Source of the DNA: Enterococcus sp. DIV0212c
GTDB taxonomy: Bacteria > Bacillota > Bacilli > Lactobacillales > Enterococcaceae
Direction: 5' to 3'
Assembly (NCBI RefSeq): GCF_017377505.1
Contig: NZ_JAFREN010000001.1
Span: 1-64,000, forward strand
DNA length: 64,000 nt
In this document: positions 39,626 to 48,110 of the stretch, piece after piece
Layout: the number at the start of each line of letters is the position of its first letter
Position numbering within the stretch: the stretch's first letter is position 1
Translations under genes and position numbers: made by a program
The notes under the pieces: model-generated
What the model saw: the letters and a program-made list of their open reading frames with translations, nothing else
Databases searched by the model: none
Told to the model about the DNA's origin: nothing

Positions 39626-39982
39626 TTATTTTTCTTCTTGATCAACGATTTTTTTGTTTGACTTTTTTTGATACTCTTCTTGAAATTTATAGATTGCTTG
39701 GTTTAATTGGACTGTGAATTTTACAGTTTTTTGATCATATTCATATTGGAGTATTCCTGTTGAAAATTTCTGGTAACCAGTTTTATCGAGTGTTCGTTGT
39801 TCTTGCTTAACATCGAAAAAAAACATACTAATCATTGTTTTAGCAATATAATAGTCTCTAGTCTTTTGTGCAAATCGCTGTGTCAGCTGAAAATCCTCCA
39901 AAACAAGCATAAAAATAAAACTGAATAAAAATATAAAAAGTAACGCAGTAAGTAAAACACCACCTCTATGTCTTTTCTTCAT
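39626..39982 (-). CDS. comGG: Competence pseudopilus minor protein ComGG
   Basis: Last gene of the comG operon. The 118-residue protein has an N-terminal hydrophobic helix (HRGGVLLTALLFIFLFSFIFML) but lacks the Glu at position 5 of the processed pilin, so it may be a divergent minor component. Start at 39982 is after AAGGAG and overlaps comGF by 17 nt. Identification is mainly by position and topology, since ComGG proteins are poorly conserved. Confidence 0.7.
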   Translation of the reverse strand: MKKRHRGGVLLTALLFIFLFSFIFMLVLEDFQLTQRFAQKTRDYYIAKTMISMFFFDVKQEQRTLDKTGYQKFSTGILQYEYDQKTVKFTVQLNQAIYKFQEEYQKKSNKKIVDQEEK

Positions 39983-40448
39983 TTTTTTGCTCCTTAGGAA
40001 TGATCCATTTTGCCGTAAAATTTTTGTTATTTTCAAAACTGATATTTATTGTAACTGATTTATTTTCCTCTATAAAATTTGCCTGCTTTACTTCTGTTAA
40101 AAGAGGCTGATATCCACCATTTTCAACTTTGACGATCTTGCCTAATTTGTATTCAATCCAAACCGGTTTATTGTTTTTCTTATTTTTAAGAATCATTTTG
40201 TTTGCCTGTGTTTTTTCATACCGACAATCTTTTATTTCATTTTCTAATTGGATCACAAATATATGCCATTCCTTTTCTCGTTCACTTTCCAAATGCCTTC
40301 TGACAATAGCTATATGTTTAATTGATGTGGAAAAAAGCATACAAATAATAGAGAGTAAAAGCAGAGCAAGCAGGCATTCGATTAAAGTAAATCCTCCAAA
40401 ATTATTTTTTGATTTACTCTTTCTTAACGGTGAAAATTTCTTTTCCAT
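39966..40448 (-). CDS. comGF: Competence pseudopilus protein ComGF
   Basis: The 160-residue prepilin-like protein has the processing site NFGGFTLIECLLALLLL (Gly then FTLIE). The C-terminal soluble part includes WIEYKLGKIVKVENGGYQP and ends KWIIPKE, as in ComGF proteins. The start at 40448 is 7 nt after GGAG; a GTG 18 nt upstream is possible. It overlaps comGE by 35 nt. Confidence 0.8.
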   Translation of the reverse strand: MEKKFSPLRKSKSKNNFGGFTLIECLLALLLLSIICMLFSTSIKHIAIVRRHLESEREKEWHIFVIQLENEIKDCRYEKTQANKMILKNKKNNKPVWIEYKLGKIVKVENGGYQPLLTEVKQANFIEENKSVTINISFENNKNFTAKWIIPKEQKNEEKT

Positions 40449-40737
40449 CTGTAATCTCCACTTCACTCAATTTATTGTCTATTTTTTGAAAGTGCAACTG
40501 GTAATTATTTTTTTCTAGATGTACTTCTTGGAATGGCTGGCCTCCGTAATTTTCATAGCGTTTCACCTCTTCATATAAAATCCTATGCATCAACATTTTG
40601 TCATCTGCTTGTTTATTCTTTTTTAATAGAAAGGTATTGAATGAAACATAACTCCCCATTATTAAACACATCAAACCTAATGCAATGAGACTTTCAAACA
40701 AAATATATCCTTTATAATTTTTCGATCTTTTTAACAT
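40414..40737 (-). CDS. comGE: Competence pseudopilus protein ComGE
   Basis: The 107-residue protein has a pilin-like N-terminus KGYILFESLIALGLMCLIMG (Glu at +5 after the Gly) and a short C-terminal domain. Assigned by position between comGD and comGF and by topology. It overlaps comGD by 26 nt, so translation is coupled through the operon. Confidence 0.75.
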   Translation of the reverse strand: MLKRSKNYKGYILFESLIALGLMCLIMGSYVSFNTFLLKKNKQADDKMLMHRILYEEVKRYENYGGQPFQEVHLEKNNYQLHFQKIDNKLSEVEITDGKEIFTVKKE

Positions 40738-41161
40738 AGCGCCCGCTCCCTAATTGAAATTGGAATTCGATTAATTGCTTTTTTTCTAGCCATGAAAAAG
40801 AAAATTTGGATAATCTTCCATTATTTCCTGAGCCTTTTTTAAAGGTGATTTTATTTGGACCGAAACCTTTCAATGATGCTGGGATTTTTAATGGTTCTTC
40901 TTCTAAATACTGCCCATTGTTAGGAATCATAAAATTGATTTGCTGGCTTTGTTCAAAGAATATGATTTGTGTATCAACTGTATTTACAATCGCCATCTGC
41001 TGTGTGTACAGCAGATGTTTTTCAAACGTTGATAAAAACTGTTCAACTTCTAGCACTTGCTTCCATTTATTAATAGCAAGTGTTGGCAACAACAGAAACA
41101 TCGTACAAATCAGCAAAACAACCATCGACTCTATTAGAGTAAATCCTTTCATACCCTCCAT
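40712..41161 (-). CDS. comGD: Competence pseudopilus protein ComGD
   Basis: 149 residues; the prepilin signal is MEGMKGFTLIESMVVLLICT with the Gly-Phe-Thr-Leu-Ile-Glu site very close to the N-terminus. The body has FLSTFEKHLLYTQQMAI, recognisable from ComGD/ComYD. Membrane-inserted prepilin, processed by ComC peptidase, which is not in the window. 3 nt separate it from comGC. Confidence 0.85.
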   Translation of the reverse strand: MEGMKGFTLIESMVVLLICTMFLLLPTLAINKWKQVLEVEQFLSTFEKHLLYTQQMAIVNTVDTQIIFFEQSQQINFMIPNNGQYLEEEPLKIPASLKGFGPNKITFKKGSGNNGRLSKFSFSWLEKKQLIEFQFQLGSGRYVKKIEKL

Positions 41162-41164
41162 GTT

Positions 41165-41455
41165 TTATTTCTTACTTGCTTGATACTTTTCATACTGTTC
41201 TTGCGTAATATACTGTTCTTTAACTAATTGATCCATCGTTGGCGTTTGATTTTTTTCCATAATGTACAGATCGATTTGGGTTTCTACTATTTTAACAATC
41301 GCTTCATTTCCCTTTTTATCAACTCCTTCTTTATGTTTAGAAAGATTTGGAACAAATAATAAAATCAAAACGGAAATAATCAGCAGTACCACTAACATTT
41401 CTAATAAAGTAAAACCAGAATAATTTATTTTCTTTTTTTTCTTGATTCTGTTCAC
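41165..41455 (-). CDS. comGC: Major competence pseudopilin ComGC
   Basis: The major pilin of the DNA-uptake pseudopilus. 96 residues with YSGFTLLEMLVVLLIISVLI (cleavage before Phe, Glu at +5), LFVPNLSKHKEGVDKKGNEA and a short C-terminal domain with TMDQLVKEQYITQEQYEKY, a pattern typical of ComGC/ComYC. Its ATG overlaps the comGB stop (ATGA). Confidence 0.93.
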   Translation of the reverse strand: MNRIKKKKKINYSGFTLLEMLVVLLIISVLILLFVPNLSKHKEGVDKKGNEAIVKIVETQIDLYIMEKNQTPTMDQLVKEQYITQEQYEKYQASKK

Positions 41456-42498
41456 AAGAATCCCTCCATTCCGCCATAAATCGGCAATAGCATTGCAGCA
41501 TAAATACTAACGACCAACAACGCAACCACTAAGAAAATAATTGGTTGAATCCATTGAATCATTTTCTCTATTCGCTTAAAAAAACGCTGCCAACATAATT
41601 CGCTATACAATACCAGCTCCTTGCCTAAATTTCCTTTCACCTCACCTTGCTGAATAATCAAGGATAGTTCAGGTGAGAAAAAAGTAAATGTAGGTAACTG
41701 GTCATAAAAAGTCTGTCCCAATATCGATTGCTCTTCTATAATCTCAGCCAATTCACTCATTAATGACTGTTGATTAGTTGTCTTCATCAATTGGATAACT
41801 GTTTTGATTTCCAATCCTTGAGAAAATAATTTCCCCCATTCAAGTGCAAAAAACGCTGAGCTATATTCTTTATACAGAGAACCAATGATAGGTACCTTAG
41901 AAAAAAATGCAGCTCTTTGTAAAAAAGTTTTTTTGCTTAAATGCCAACGGATCAGAATAAATAAACATGCCATACTTGCTAGAAATACGAGCAAATAATA
42001 TGGACTTTTCTGGATAAATTGAATCCCAATATTATCGGCTTGAACCGCTCCATTTGTCATAAGTTGAGGCAGTAAAACTTGCCGAATACTAATCAAAACA
42101 ACGGTCAAAAATAGTAAGAGCAATACAGGATAACTGATGACTTTATAAAACTTTTGCTGCTGCTCATCTACAATTCCCATGTGTTTCTTGATTTTTTTCA
42201 AGGTTCCTGCTAAATTTCCGTGAGTTTGTGCAAATTCAATTTGTGTAATGATCATCATCTTAAATCCAAGCCTAGTTAAACCGCCATGGATTGGATCTCC
42301 TTGTTCCATAAACTCGATCATATAATTGATGGCCGGTTCAGAAATTGAACGAGATTTTTTCATAAATTGAAGACTTTCTTGAATTGTAAAACCATTCGTT
42401 AATAAATCCGCAAGTAAATGAATAAATAATTGTTGATGATGTTTGGATAATTTAATGCTCTTTTTCTTCTTCAAATGTTTGATCATCGATAAATCCAT
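41452..42498 (-). CDS. comGB: Competence pilus platform membrane protein ComGB
   Basis: GspF/PilC-family polytopic protein of 348 residues that forms the inner-membrane platform with ComGA. Two repeated GspF domains (FIHLLADLLTNGFTIQESLQF near 27, then FALEWGKLFSQGLEIKTVIQLM near 210) and three main membrane segments near 120-140, 165-185 and 320-345. It overlaps the end of comGA by about 47 nt; a second in-frame ATG 12 nt on is possible. Confidence 0.92.
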   Translation of the reverse strand: MDLSMIKHLKKKKSIKLSKHHQQLFIHLLADLLTNGFTIQESLQFMKKSRSISEPAINYMIEFMEQGDPIHGGLTRLGFKMMIITQIEFAQTHGNLAGTLKKIKKHMGIVDEQQQKFYKVISYPVLLLLFLTVVLISIRQVLLPQLMTNGAVQADNIGIQFIQKSPYYLLVFLASMACLFILIRWHLSKKTFLQRAAFFSKVPIIGSLYKEYSSAFFALEWGKLFSQGLEIKTVIQLMKTTNQQSLMSELAEIIEEQSILGQTFYDQLPTFTFFSPELSLIIQQGEVKGNLGKELVLYSELCWQRFFKRIEKMIQWIQPIIFLVVALLVVSIYAAMLLPIYGGMEGFL

Positions 42499-43414
42499 AC
42501 GCCCAAACCTTCCTTAATTCCTGCAGCCACCGAGAATTCATTTTCCTAGAAAAGTCATAATCCATAAGTAACCCGCTGATTTCTTCATCTTTTGTAGTAG
42601 AAAAAGGTAGCAATCGTTGGTAGATAATACCACCCACGCATTCCGCAATTTCTCTTTGCTGAACACCTAATTCAGCTAATCGTTCATATACACCGCTAAT
42701 ACTTCTAGCATGTATTGTTGCAAATACGGTATGACCTGTTAGTGCTGCTCTGATTGCTGCCTGGGCAGTAAGTCCATCTCGAATCTCACCTATAATTAAA
42801 ATATCCGGTCGATGACGTAAACAAGCTTTGATCAAAGCATCGTAGGTCAAATCGATTTTGGTATTTGTCTGCAACTGAAGAAATGTTGCTTCTTCAATTT
42901 CTACTGGGTCTTCTATAGTGATAACTTGTTGAAATCGATCCGTTTCTTTTGCTAATTTATACATCAATGTCGTTTTACCAGAACCAACAGGACCACAAAA
43001 TAAATGCAAACCACGCTGTTTAACAAGTTTTCGAATTTCTCTTAATTGTTGTGGTAAAAAATAATTCTCTCGACTGGCTCCAAAAACATGTAAAAAACGG
43101 ATAACCAAACTTTCTCTTTGTCTAAAATCGCCTACTGTCGATAAACGTAATCGTATCTCAGTGTTACCAATCGTATACGTGGCAGCGCCAACTTGTGCTT
43201 TGCGCCTTTCACCAACATCCATACTCCCAATAAACTTAAAATGAAAAATTAATTTTTCTCCCTCACCTTCATTTAATTCTTTGAATATTACTTGCTTTTT
43301 TCCTTTCTTAGTAGAGATTTGAATCTTGTTCTCAACAGGTAATATATAAATATCCTGAAGAGATTCTGTTATACCCCATTTTATTAATTCCAGAGAAAAT
43401 TCTTTAATATCCAT
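42452..43414 (-). CDS. comGA: Competence assembly ATPase ComGA
   Basis: GspE/PilB-family secretion ATPase that powers assembly of the competence pseudopilus at the membrane. 320 residues: N-terminal domain about 1-110, Walker A GPVGSGKTTLMYK near 142, Asp box ITIEDPVEI near 168, Walker B ILIIGEIRDGLTAQAA near 205 and His box TGHTVFATIHARS near 228. First gene of the operon, with AAGGAGG before the ATG and a candidate SigX/SigH-type box just upstream. All seven comG genes are intact. Confidence 0.95.
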   Translation of the reverse strand: MDIKEFSLELIKWGITESLQDIYILPVENKIQISTKKGKKQVIFKELNEGEGEKLIFHFKFIGSMDVGERRKAQVGAATYTIGNTEIRLRLSTVGDFRQRESLVIRFLHVFGASRENYFLPQQLREIRKLVKQRGLHLFCGPVGSGKTTLMYKLAKETDRFQQVITIEDPVEIEEATFLQLQTNTKIDLTYDALIKACLRHRPDILIIGEIRDGLTAQAAIRAALTGHTVFATIHARSISGVYERLAELGVQQREIAECVGGIIYQRLLPFSTTKDEEISGLLMDYDFSRKMNSRWLQELRKVWAYGFIDDQTFEEEKEH

Positions 43415-43435
43415 TCGTTTCCCTCCTTACAATAA

Positions 43436-43443
43436 TATACGCA
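43436..43443 (-). promoter_or_regulatory. Candidate competence sigma box before comGA
   Basis: On the minus strand TGCGTATA matches 6 of 8 positions of the streptococcal cin-box TACGAATA recognised by ComX. It is 21 nt before the comGA ATG with the ribosome binding site between. Weak evidence on its own. Confidence 0.3.
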
Positions 43444-43462
43444 GTTTAATGAAAAATTATTT

Positions 43463-43506
43463 TAAAAAAAAGAATGAAATAAAAACTAAAACTAGTTTTA
43501 TCTCAT
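43463..43506 (-). terminator. Terminator-like hairpin upstream of comGA
   Basis: On the minus strand AGAATGAGATAAAACTAG pairs with the TAGTTTTTATTTCATTCT arm and is followed by TTTTTTTT. It isolates comGA from upstream transcription. The third of three strong hairpins in the 530-nt spacer. Confidence 0.65.
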
Positions 43507-43612
43507 TCTCTAAAACTGAATAACTATTGATGTAAAAGAAGCTATTACAATGTATTTGGATGACAGTACTAAAACCTTATAGTGATTCACTTTGACTAAC
43601 TATTTGTCTTTT

Positions 43613-43714
43613 AAAACAAAAAAACAGAGGTTAAACTGCTGACAAATCAACAGTTTAACCTCTATTAAGAGTTCTGATGCACTATCTTCCCCAAAATAGT
43701 TTATCGTTTTGATA
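43613..43714 (-). ncRNA. Candidate small RNA with own -10 and terminator (unit b)
   Basis: On the minus strand AGTATAATGAG (TATAAT at 43725-43720) is followed after about 50 nt by the stem AGAGGTTAAACTG with CAGTTTAACCTCT and then TTTTTTTG. Total about 100 nt with no open frame of note. The start region resembles unit a. The -35 is poor. It could instead be a plain terminator. Confidence 0.3.
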
Positions 43715-43782
43715 TACTCATTATACTAAAGAAATGACCAGAATAATTTTCAGAAATTGTGAATTTTATTGAAATTTTTGAG

Positions 43783-43854
43783 AAAAAGTAACTCCTGCTT
43801 AAAAGGGATAAGCAGGAGTTATTGCTTTATCATAAATGACAAAGACTTAGATCA
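43783..43854 (-). ncRNA. Candidate small RNA with extended -10 and terminator (unit a)
   Basis: On the minus strand TGGTATAAT (43868-43860) is an extended -10. About 35 nt after the predicted start comes AACTCCTGCTT pairing with AAGCAGGAGTT, then ACTTTTTCTC. Roughly 70 nt, no coding potential. Alternatively this hairpin is only the terminator of the permease gene ending at 43945. Confidence 0.3.
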
Positions 43855-43944
43855 TATCCATTATACCAAAAAAACTTCATAAATTCTCTCAATATCCAAT
43901 AAAAAGTGATGAATTAATGACAATAAATGAAATTTATTTATTTT

Positions 43945-45264
43945 TTAGTTTTTTAATTTTCTATTTATCCAATATACTGGAATTCCCAATAATGTAATTC
44001 CAATACCAATGCTTGCTAAAAGTGGTTGAATAATCAAAGTAGTAATCAAAATAAACAAACCACCCAAAATCGCTATTATAGGAATCACAGGATAAAAAGG
44101 AACTTTGTAAGGCCGATTCAATTCTGGTTCTTTTTTTCTTAAAATAAACACAGCTAAAAAAATCAACAAACTAAAGAGCCACATTACAAAAACTAACATA
44201 TCAGTTAATAAATCAAAACTACCTAAAAACATCATCAGCGCTGCAATGCTAAATTGAAAAATCCCAGCTACATAAGGAACCAAAAATCTTTTTGATAGTT
44301 TTTTAAACTGCTGACTAAAAGGAACCATATCTTCCAAGGCTAAAGCATACGGTACTCGAATCCCAGTCATGGTATAACCATTTAATGCGCCATAAACAGA
44401 AATCAAAATACCAATCGTCACTAATTTACCACCAATCGAACCAAAAATTTGATTTGACGCTTCTGAAGCTGCATTTAAATTTCCAGAAAGCTGTTCAATC
44501 GGTAATGTTTTAAGAAAAACAAAATTAATCAACACATAAACAATCGTGATAAATGTTAATCCTAAAAAAATTGCCTTAGGTAAATCTTTTTCTGGTCGTT
44601 TCATTTCACCTGCTACTGCACCAACACCCAACCAGCCATCATAAGCAAACATTGTAGCTAATAAAGAACCGCTTAACGCTTGGATAAAACCACTATCTCC
44701 ACCAGCTCTGACAGGAAATAACGAAACCTCCACATTCGCTGGCATAAAAAATCCAACTAGTACAATTAAAGCAATCGGAACCATCTTTATGACCAATGTA
44801 AATGATTGAAAATTAGAAGCGGCTTTAGTACCTAATAAGTTGATGATTGTCACACTTAAACCAGTAACTAATGCTATCGGCAAAAGAATATCGCTTGATA
44901 AATGAAATAAGTGTATAAATTGTGTACTAAAAATAATCGACAAAGCTGCAATATTAGCTGGAAAATAAATCACACTTTGCGCCCAGCCCAATAAAAATCC
45001 TGGTAACTTTCCATATGTATATTCAATATATTTAACTGCTCCTCCAGTTTTTGGAATAGCAGTTGCTAATTCAGCACTCGTCAATCCAGCACATACAGTC
45101 AAAATACCGCCTAATACCCAAGCAAAAATCGTCAAACTTGGTGATTGAGCGAAGCTTACAACACTTGCTGTTTTAAAAAATACACCCGCACCAATCACAG
45201 TTCCCATGACTGTTGAAAAGGCGCCAAATAATGATATTTCCCTTTTTAACTGATTTTCCTCCAT
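43945..45264 (-). CDS. APC-family amino acid permease (SteT-like)
   Basis: The membrane transporter has 12 predicted segments over about 439 residues. The N-terminal ISLFGAFSTVMGTVIGAGVFF is the APC substrate-binding unwound helix, and AIPKTGGAVKYIEYTYG and RRPYKVPFYPV-like C-terminal ELNRPYKVPFYPVIPI are typical of the L-type/SteT amino acid exchangers. Substrate (Ser/Thr or another amino acid) cannot be fixed. The start at 45264 is 6 nt after GAGG; another ATG lies two codons earlier. Confidence 0.9.
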   Translation of the reverse strand: MEENQLKREISLFGAFSTVMGTVIGAGVFFKTASVVSFAQSPSLTIFAWVLGGILTVCAGLTSAELATAIPKTGGAVKYIEYTYGKLPGFLLGWAQSVIYFPANIAALSIIFSTQFIHLFHLSSDILLPIALVTGLSVTIINLLGTKAASNFQSFTLVIKMVPIALIVLVGFFMPANVEVSLFPVRAGGDSGFIQALSGSLLATMFAYDGWLGVGAVAGEMKRPEKDLPKAIFLGLTFITIVYVLINFVFLKTLPIEQLSGNLNAASEASNQIFGSIGGKLVTIGILISVYGALNGYTMTGIRVPYALALEDMVPFSQQFKKLSKRFLVPYVAGIFQFSIAALMMFLGSFDLLTDMLVFVMWLFSLLIFLAVFILRKKEPELNRPYKVPFYPVIPIIAILGGLFILITTLIIQPLLASIGIGITLLGIPVYWINRKLKN

Positions 45265-45364
45265 AACCATCCTCGTTCTCTCTTTTAAGTTATTTTTCTA
45301 GTATAGCTTTTTTACATGTAAATTCAAGTATTTTATAAAACAAATAAAATATCCACTTATAATA

Positions 45365-45408
45365 ATAAAAAAAGTGTAGATAAAGTCGTTATTCGACTTA
45401 TCTACACA
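45365..45408 (-). terminator. Terminator of the ula operon
   Basis: On the minus strand GTGTAGATAAGTCG and CGACTTTATCTACAC form a stem of about 14 bp with one bulge and a 5-nt loop, followed by TTTTTTT. It is 30 nt past the last ula gene. Confidence 0.85.
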
Positions 45409-45438
45409 ATTAAAGATAATAAATTCAGTTCATAATTT

Positions 45439-46152
45439 TTACGTTTGCCCATAATAAGCATTCGTTCCGTGCTTTCTAAAAAAATGTTTATCTAAAAGAT
45501 ATTGAGGAATTGGCTGGATTCTATCGTTCACAATTTCTGTTGCACACGCCATCTCTGCTACTTCATCCAACACAATACTGTTTTCAACTGCTTTTTGAGG
45601 TGTCTTCCCCCATGTAAATGGCCCGTGACCATAGACCAGAACTCCTGGAACAGCTAAGGGATCAATATTTTTTTCATTGAATGCTTCAACAATTACCTTC
45701 CCTGTCTCTAGCTCATATGCAGACGCTACTTCTTCAGATGTTAATTGACGTGTACAAGGAACAACACCGTAAAAAGTATCCGCATGAGTGGTCCCATAAG
45801 CTGGAATTTCTCGACCAGACTGCGCCCACATTACTGCATGTTTGGAATGAGTATGCACTACAGCATTGATTTCTTTAAACGCTTTATATAATTGGACATG
45901 CGTTGCTAAATCAGATGACGGCTTCAAGCCAGCTTCCAACACTGCTCCATCTAAATCCGTCACCACCATATGACACGCTTCCATTGTGCTATACGGCACA
46001 CCACTCGGCTTGATTACGATCACTCCTGCTTCACGATTGATCTCACTGACATTTCCCCAAGTAAGTTTTACCAAGGCAGCTTCTGGTAAAGCTAAGTTCG
46101 CAGAAAAAACCCGTTCTTTCATCTCATCTATCAATATTTTATTTAACACCAT
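45439..46152 (-). CDS. ulaF: L-ribulose-5-phosphate 4-epimerase (UlaF/AraD)
   Basis: This class II aldolase-fold, zinc-dependent enzyme makes D-xylulose 5-phosphate from L-ribulose 5-phosphate, the last step of the ascorbate route. 237 aa with LTWGNVSEINREAGVIVIKPSG near 30, the metal ligands in VVHTHSKHAVMWAQ near 95 and VYGHGPFTWGK near 170. Start overlaps ulaE by 14 nt with AAGGAGG upstream. Could be called araD by homology; the context favours ulaF. Confidence 0.92.
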   Translation of the reverse strand: MVLNKILIDEMKERVFSANLALPEAALVKLTWGNVSEINREAGVIVIKPSGVPYSTMEACHMVVTDLDGAVLEAGLKPSSDLATHVQLYKAFKEINAVVHTHSKHAVMWAQSGREIPAYGTTHADTFYGVVPCTRQLTSEEVASAYELETGKVIVEAFNEKNIDPLAVPGVLVYGHGPFTWGKTPQKAVENSIVLDEVAEMACATEIVNDRIQPIPQYLLDKHFFRKHGTNAYYGQT

Positions 46153-46999
46153 ATCCAGCCTCCTTTAAATAAGGAAAGAGAAACGCTTTTGCTTGCTCGA
46201 TTTCTTTTTCAGGTGTATCGCTATTTTCACTCCACATTTCGATTAAAAAAGGTCCATTGTATTCCAAACGCTTTAACGTTTTAAGACATCCTAAAAAATC
46301 GACACAGCCTTCACCAAAAGGAACTTCTTTAAATTTCCCAGGAAACTCTTCAGTTACAGCAAGTGTGTCTTTTAAATGAATGGCAGAAATCTGATCAATT
46401 CCAATTTCCAATTCATAACCAACATCATTATTCGGCCACGCTGATAAATTGCCGACGTCAGGATACACTTGTAAATAAGGAGAACGGATTTGCTCTTTGA
46501 TTTTCAAATATTTAGAAATCGAATTAATAAAAGGATCGTCCATAATTTCTATTGATAAAACGATTTCACTAGCCGCAGCCAATGCTACTGCTTTTTTTAA
46601 ATTTTGAATAAAGTATTCTCTAGATCTTACGGTTTTGGCTTCATAATAAACATCATAACCCGCTAACTGAATCGTACGTACACCTAAATCAGAAGCTAAA
46701 TTTATTGCTTTTTCCATCAAAACCATAGCAATTTTTTGTTTCTCCAGATCTTCAGAACCGAATGGAAATCGGCGATGTCCACTTAAACAAATCGATAATA
46801 TTTTTACCCCTGTCTCATGGATTGCCTCTCTGACTTCTTTTCGTTCTTCACTTGTCCAGTCCAAACGTCGAAGGCGTTCATCTGTTTCGTCGATCGACAT
46901 CTCGATAAAATCAAAATTCATTTTTTTTGCCAGTAACAAGCGTTCTTTCCAACTAATATTTTTAGGGAGTGCCTTCTCATAGATTCCTATAGTCGTCAT
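46139..46999 (-). CDS. ulaE: L-xylulose-5-phosphate 3-epimerase (UlaE)
   Basis: This TIM-barrel epimerase converts L-xylulose 5-phosphate to L-ribulose 5-phosphate. 286 aa with MTTIGIYEKALPKNISWKER, the metal-site regions EMSIDETDERLRRLDW, IEIMDDPF near 150, YPDVGNLSAW near 180 and HLKDT near 215. The start at 46999 fits the family; a longer frame would overlap ulaD. Directly follows ulaD. Confidence 0.92.
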   Translation of the reverse strand: MTTIGIYEKALPKNISWKERLLLAKKMNFDFIEMSIDETDERLRRLDWTSEERKEVREAIHETGVKILSICLSGHRRFPFGSEDLEKQKIAMVLMEKAINLASDLGVRTIQLAGYDVYYEAKTVRSREYFIQNLKKAVALAAASEIVLSIEIMDDPFINSISKYLKIKEQIRSPYLQVYPDVGNLSAWPNNDVGYELEIGIDQISAIHLKDTLAVTEEFPGKFKEVPFGEGCVDFLGCLKTLKRLEYNGPFLIEMWSENSDTPEKEIEQAKAFLFPYLKEAGYGVK

Positions 47000-47003
47000 C
47001 CGA

Positions 47004-47642
47004 TTACCCCCAAATACGTTTGATTTCAGCTTGAAAATCTTGCGCAGCTTTTTTAGGATCTGCCGCAGCTGTAATGCCTCGCCCAGTAATAAATGTATAA
47101 ATATCAAGATCTTTAAATAATTTAAGTGTCTCTATAGCTAGTCCGCCAGTTACAGAAACTCTAAAACCCATTTCAATTAGTTTTTTAACTTTTTGCAAAT
47201 CTTTTTCGCCCCAAGTCTCACCGGCTAAAAGTGCATCTCGACTTTGATGATAGATTGCTTGAGAAATACCTGCATCCAACCATTTTTGAGCTTGTTCATA
47301 GGTCCAATCTCCATATAATTCTACTTGAACTTCTGCGACTTCTTTAGCTGCAGCTTTCATTGTGGGGATTGTTGCGCAGCAAATTACAGTCATCCAGTCT
47401 GCACCAGCTTCTCGACAATTTTTGGCTACAGTTCCGCCAGCATCCGCACATTTAGTATCCGCAACTACTTTTTTATCAGGATATAAAGCACGAATACATC
47501 GAACAGCTTCAACGCCAGCTTGTAAACACAGAATTGTGCCAACTTCTACAATATCAACAATTTCACCGACCGCAACCACATCTTTGATTGCGCTAGGTAA
47601 ATCAGAATGATCTAAAGCTACCTGTAAGTTAGGTCTACTCAT
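47004..47642 (-). CDS. ulaD: 3-keto-L-gulonate-6-phosphate decarboxylase (UlaD)
   Basis: OMP-decarboxylase-superfamily TIM barrel that decarboxylates 3-keto-L-gulonate 6-phosphate to L-xylulose 5-phosphate. 212 aa: LQVALDHSDLPSAI, EVGTILCLQAG near 34, the catalytic KVVADTKCADAG near 60, SVTGGLAIETL near 165 and FITGRGITAAADPKKAA near 185. Hexulose-6-phosphate synthase is a related alternative, but the neighbours favour UlaD. Confidence 0.92.
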   Translation of the reverse strand: MSRPNLQVALDHSDLPSAIKDVVAVGEIVDIVEVGTILCLQAGVEAVRCIRALYPDKKVVADTKCADAGGTVAKNCREAGADWMTVICCATIPTMKAAAKEVAEVQVELYGDWTYEQAQKWLDAGISQAIYHQSRDALLAGETWGEKDLQKVKKLIEMGFRVSVTGGLAIETLKLFKDLDIYTFITGRGITAAADPKKAAQDFQAEIKRIWG

Positions 47643-47676
47643 TTATTTCTCTCCTTTATTAAATATAATATTGATC

Positions 47677-47767
47677 GAGGATGGGATAAAAATGTTTGCT
47701 TCTGATTCCATCATTTATTCGTATTTATTGTGTGAAACAAAAGTGAATTTTTCTTTTGTTTCACACA
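47677..47767 (-). repeat. Two-hairpin repeat family copy inside the ula operon
   Basis: On the minus strand TGTGTGAAACAAAAG pairs perfectly with CTTTTGTTTCACACA (47767-47729), then TACGAATAAATGATGGAA and a shortened hairpin 2 (ATCAGAAGCAAAC to TTTTTATCCCATCCTC). The layout matches the copy at 16908-17080. It separates ulaB from ulaD and could lower expression of the genes behind it. Confidence 0.7.
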
Positions 47768-47796
47768 TATTTTCTCTACTACATGATTTGCTCTAA

Positions 47797-48096
47797 TTAT
47801 TTAAACTTTGCCGCCAATTCTGTTTCTTGTACTCGCTCGCTGATCTCTTTGGCTGACATGACATTTTTTACGCCGACAACAGTGATTCCTTTTTTCTTCG
47901 CATCTTCAAACATATTCAAAAAATTCATTGGACAAAAAACCACATCATATTGTCCAGCAGTACTTTTTCCTTCTGAAATTGCACAATGGTGAATGTTCGT
48001 AATATTAAAGCCTAATTCTTTCAATGCTTTTTCAACACTTTTTTTCATCATCAAACTTGTTCCTGATCCATTTGCACATGATACTAATACTCTCAT
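47797..48096 (-). CDS. ulaB: PTS ascorbate-type EIIB (UlaB)
   Basis: The 99-residue cytosolic phosphocarrier has the phosphorylated Cys in the P-loop VSCANGSGTSLMMKK (Cys8). It passes phosphate from EIIA to the incoming sugar at EIIC. Its ribosome binding site AGGAGG is directly preceded by the structured element (copy C). Family and context give L-ascorbate as the likely substrate. Confidence 0.92.
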   Translation of the reverse strand: MRVLVSCANGSGTSLMMKKSVEKALKELGFNITNIHHCAISEGKSTAGQYDVVFCPMNFLNMFEDAKKKGITVVGVKNVMSAKEISERVQETELAAKFK

Positions 48097-48110
48097 TTTA
48101 ATTTCCTCCT

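Noticed and set aside
40414..40737. comGE as a truncated gene
   Set aside because: Its short length is normal for ComGE and it has a complete pilin-like N-terminus with tight overlaps on both sides.
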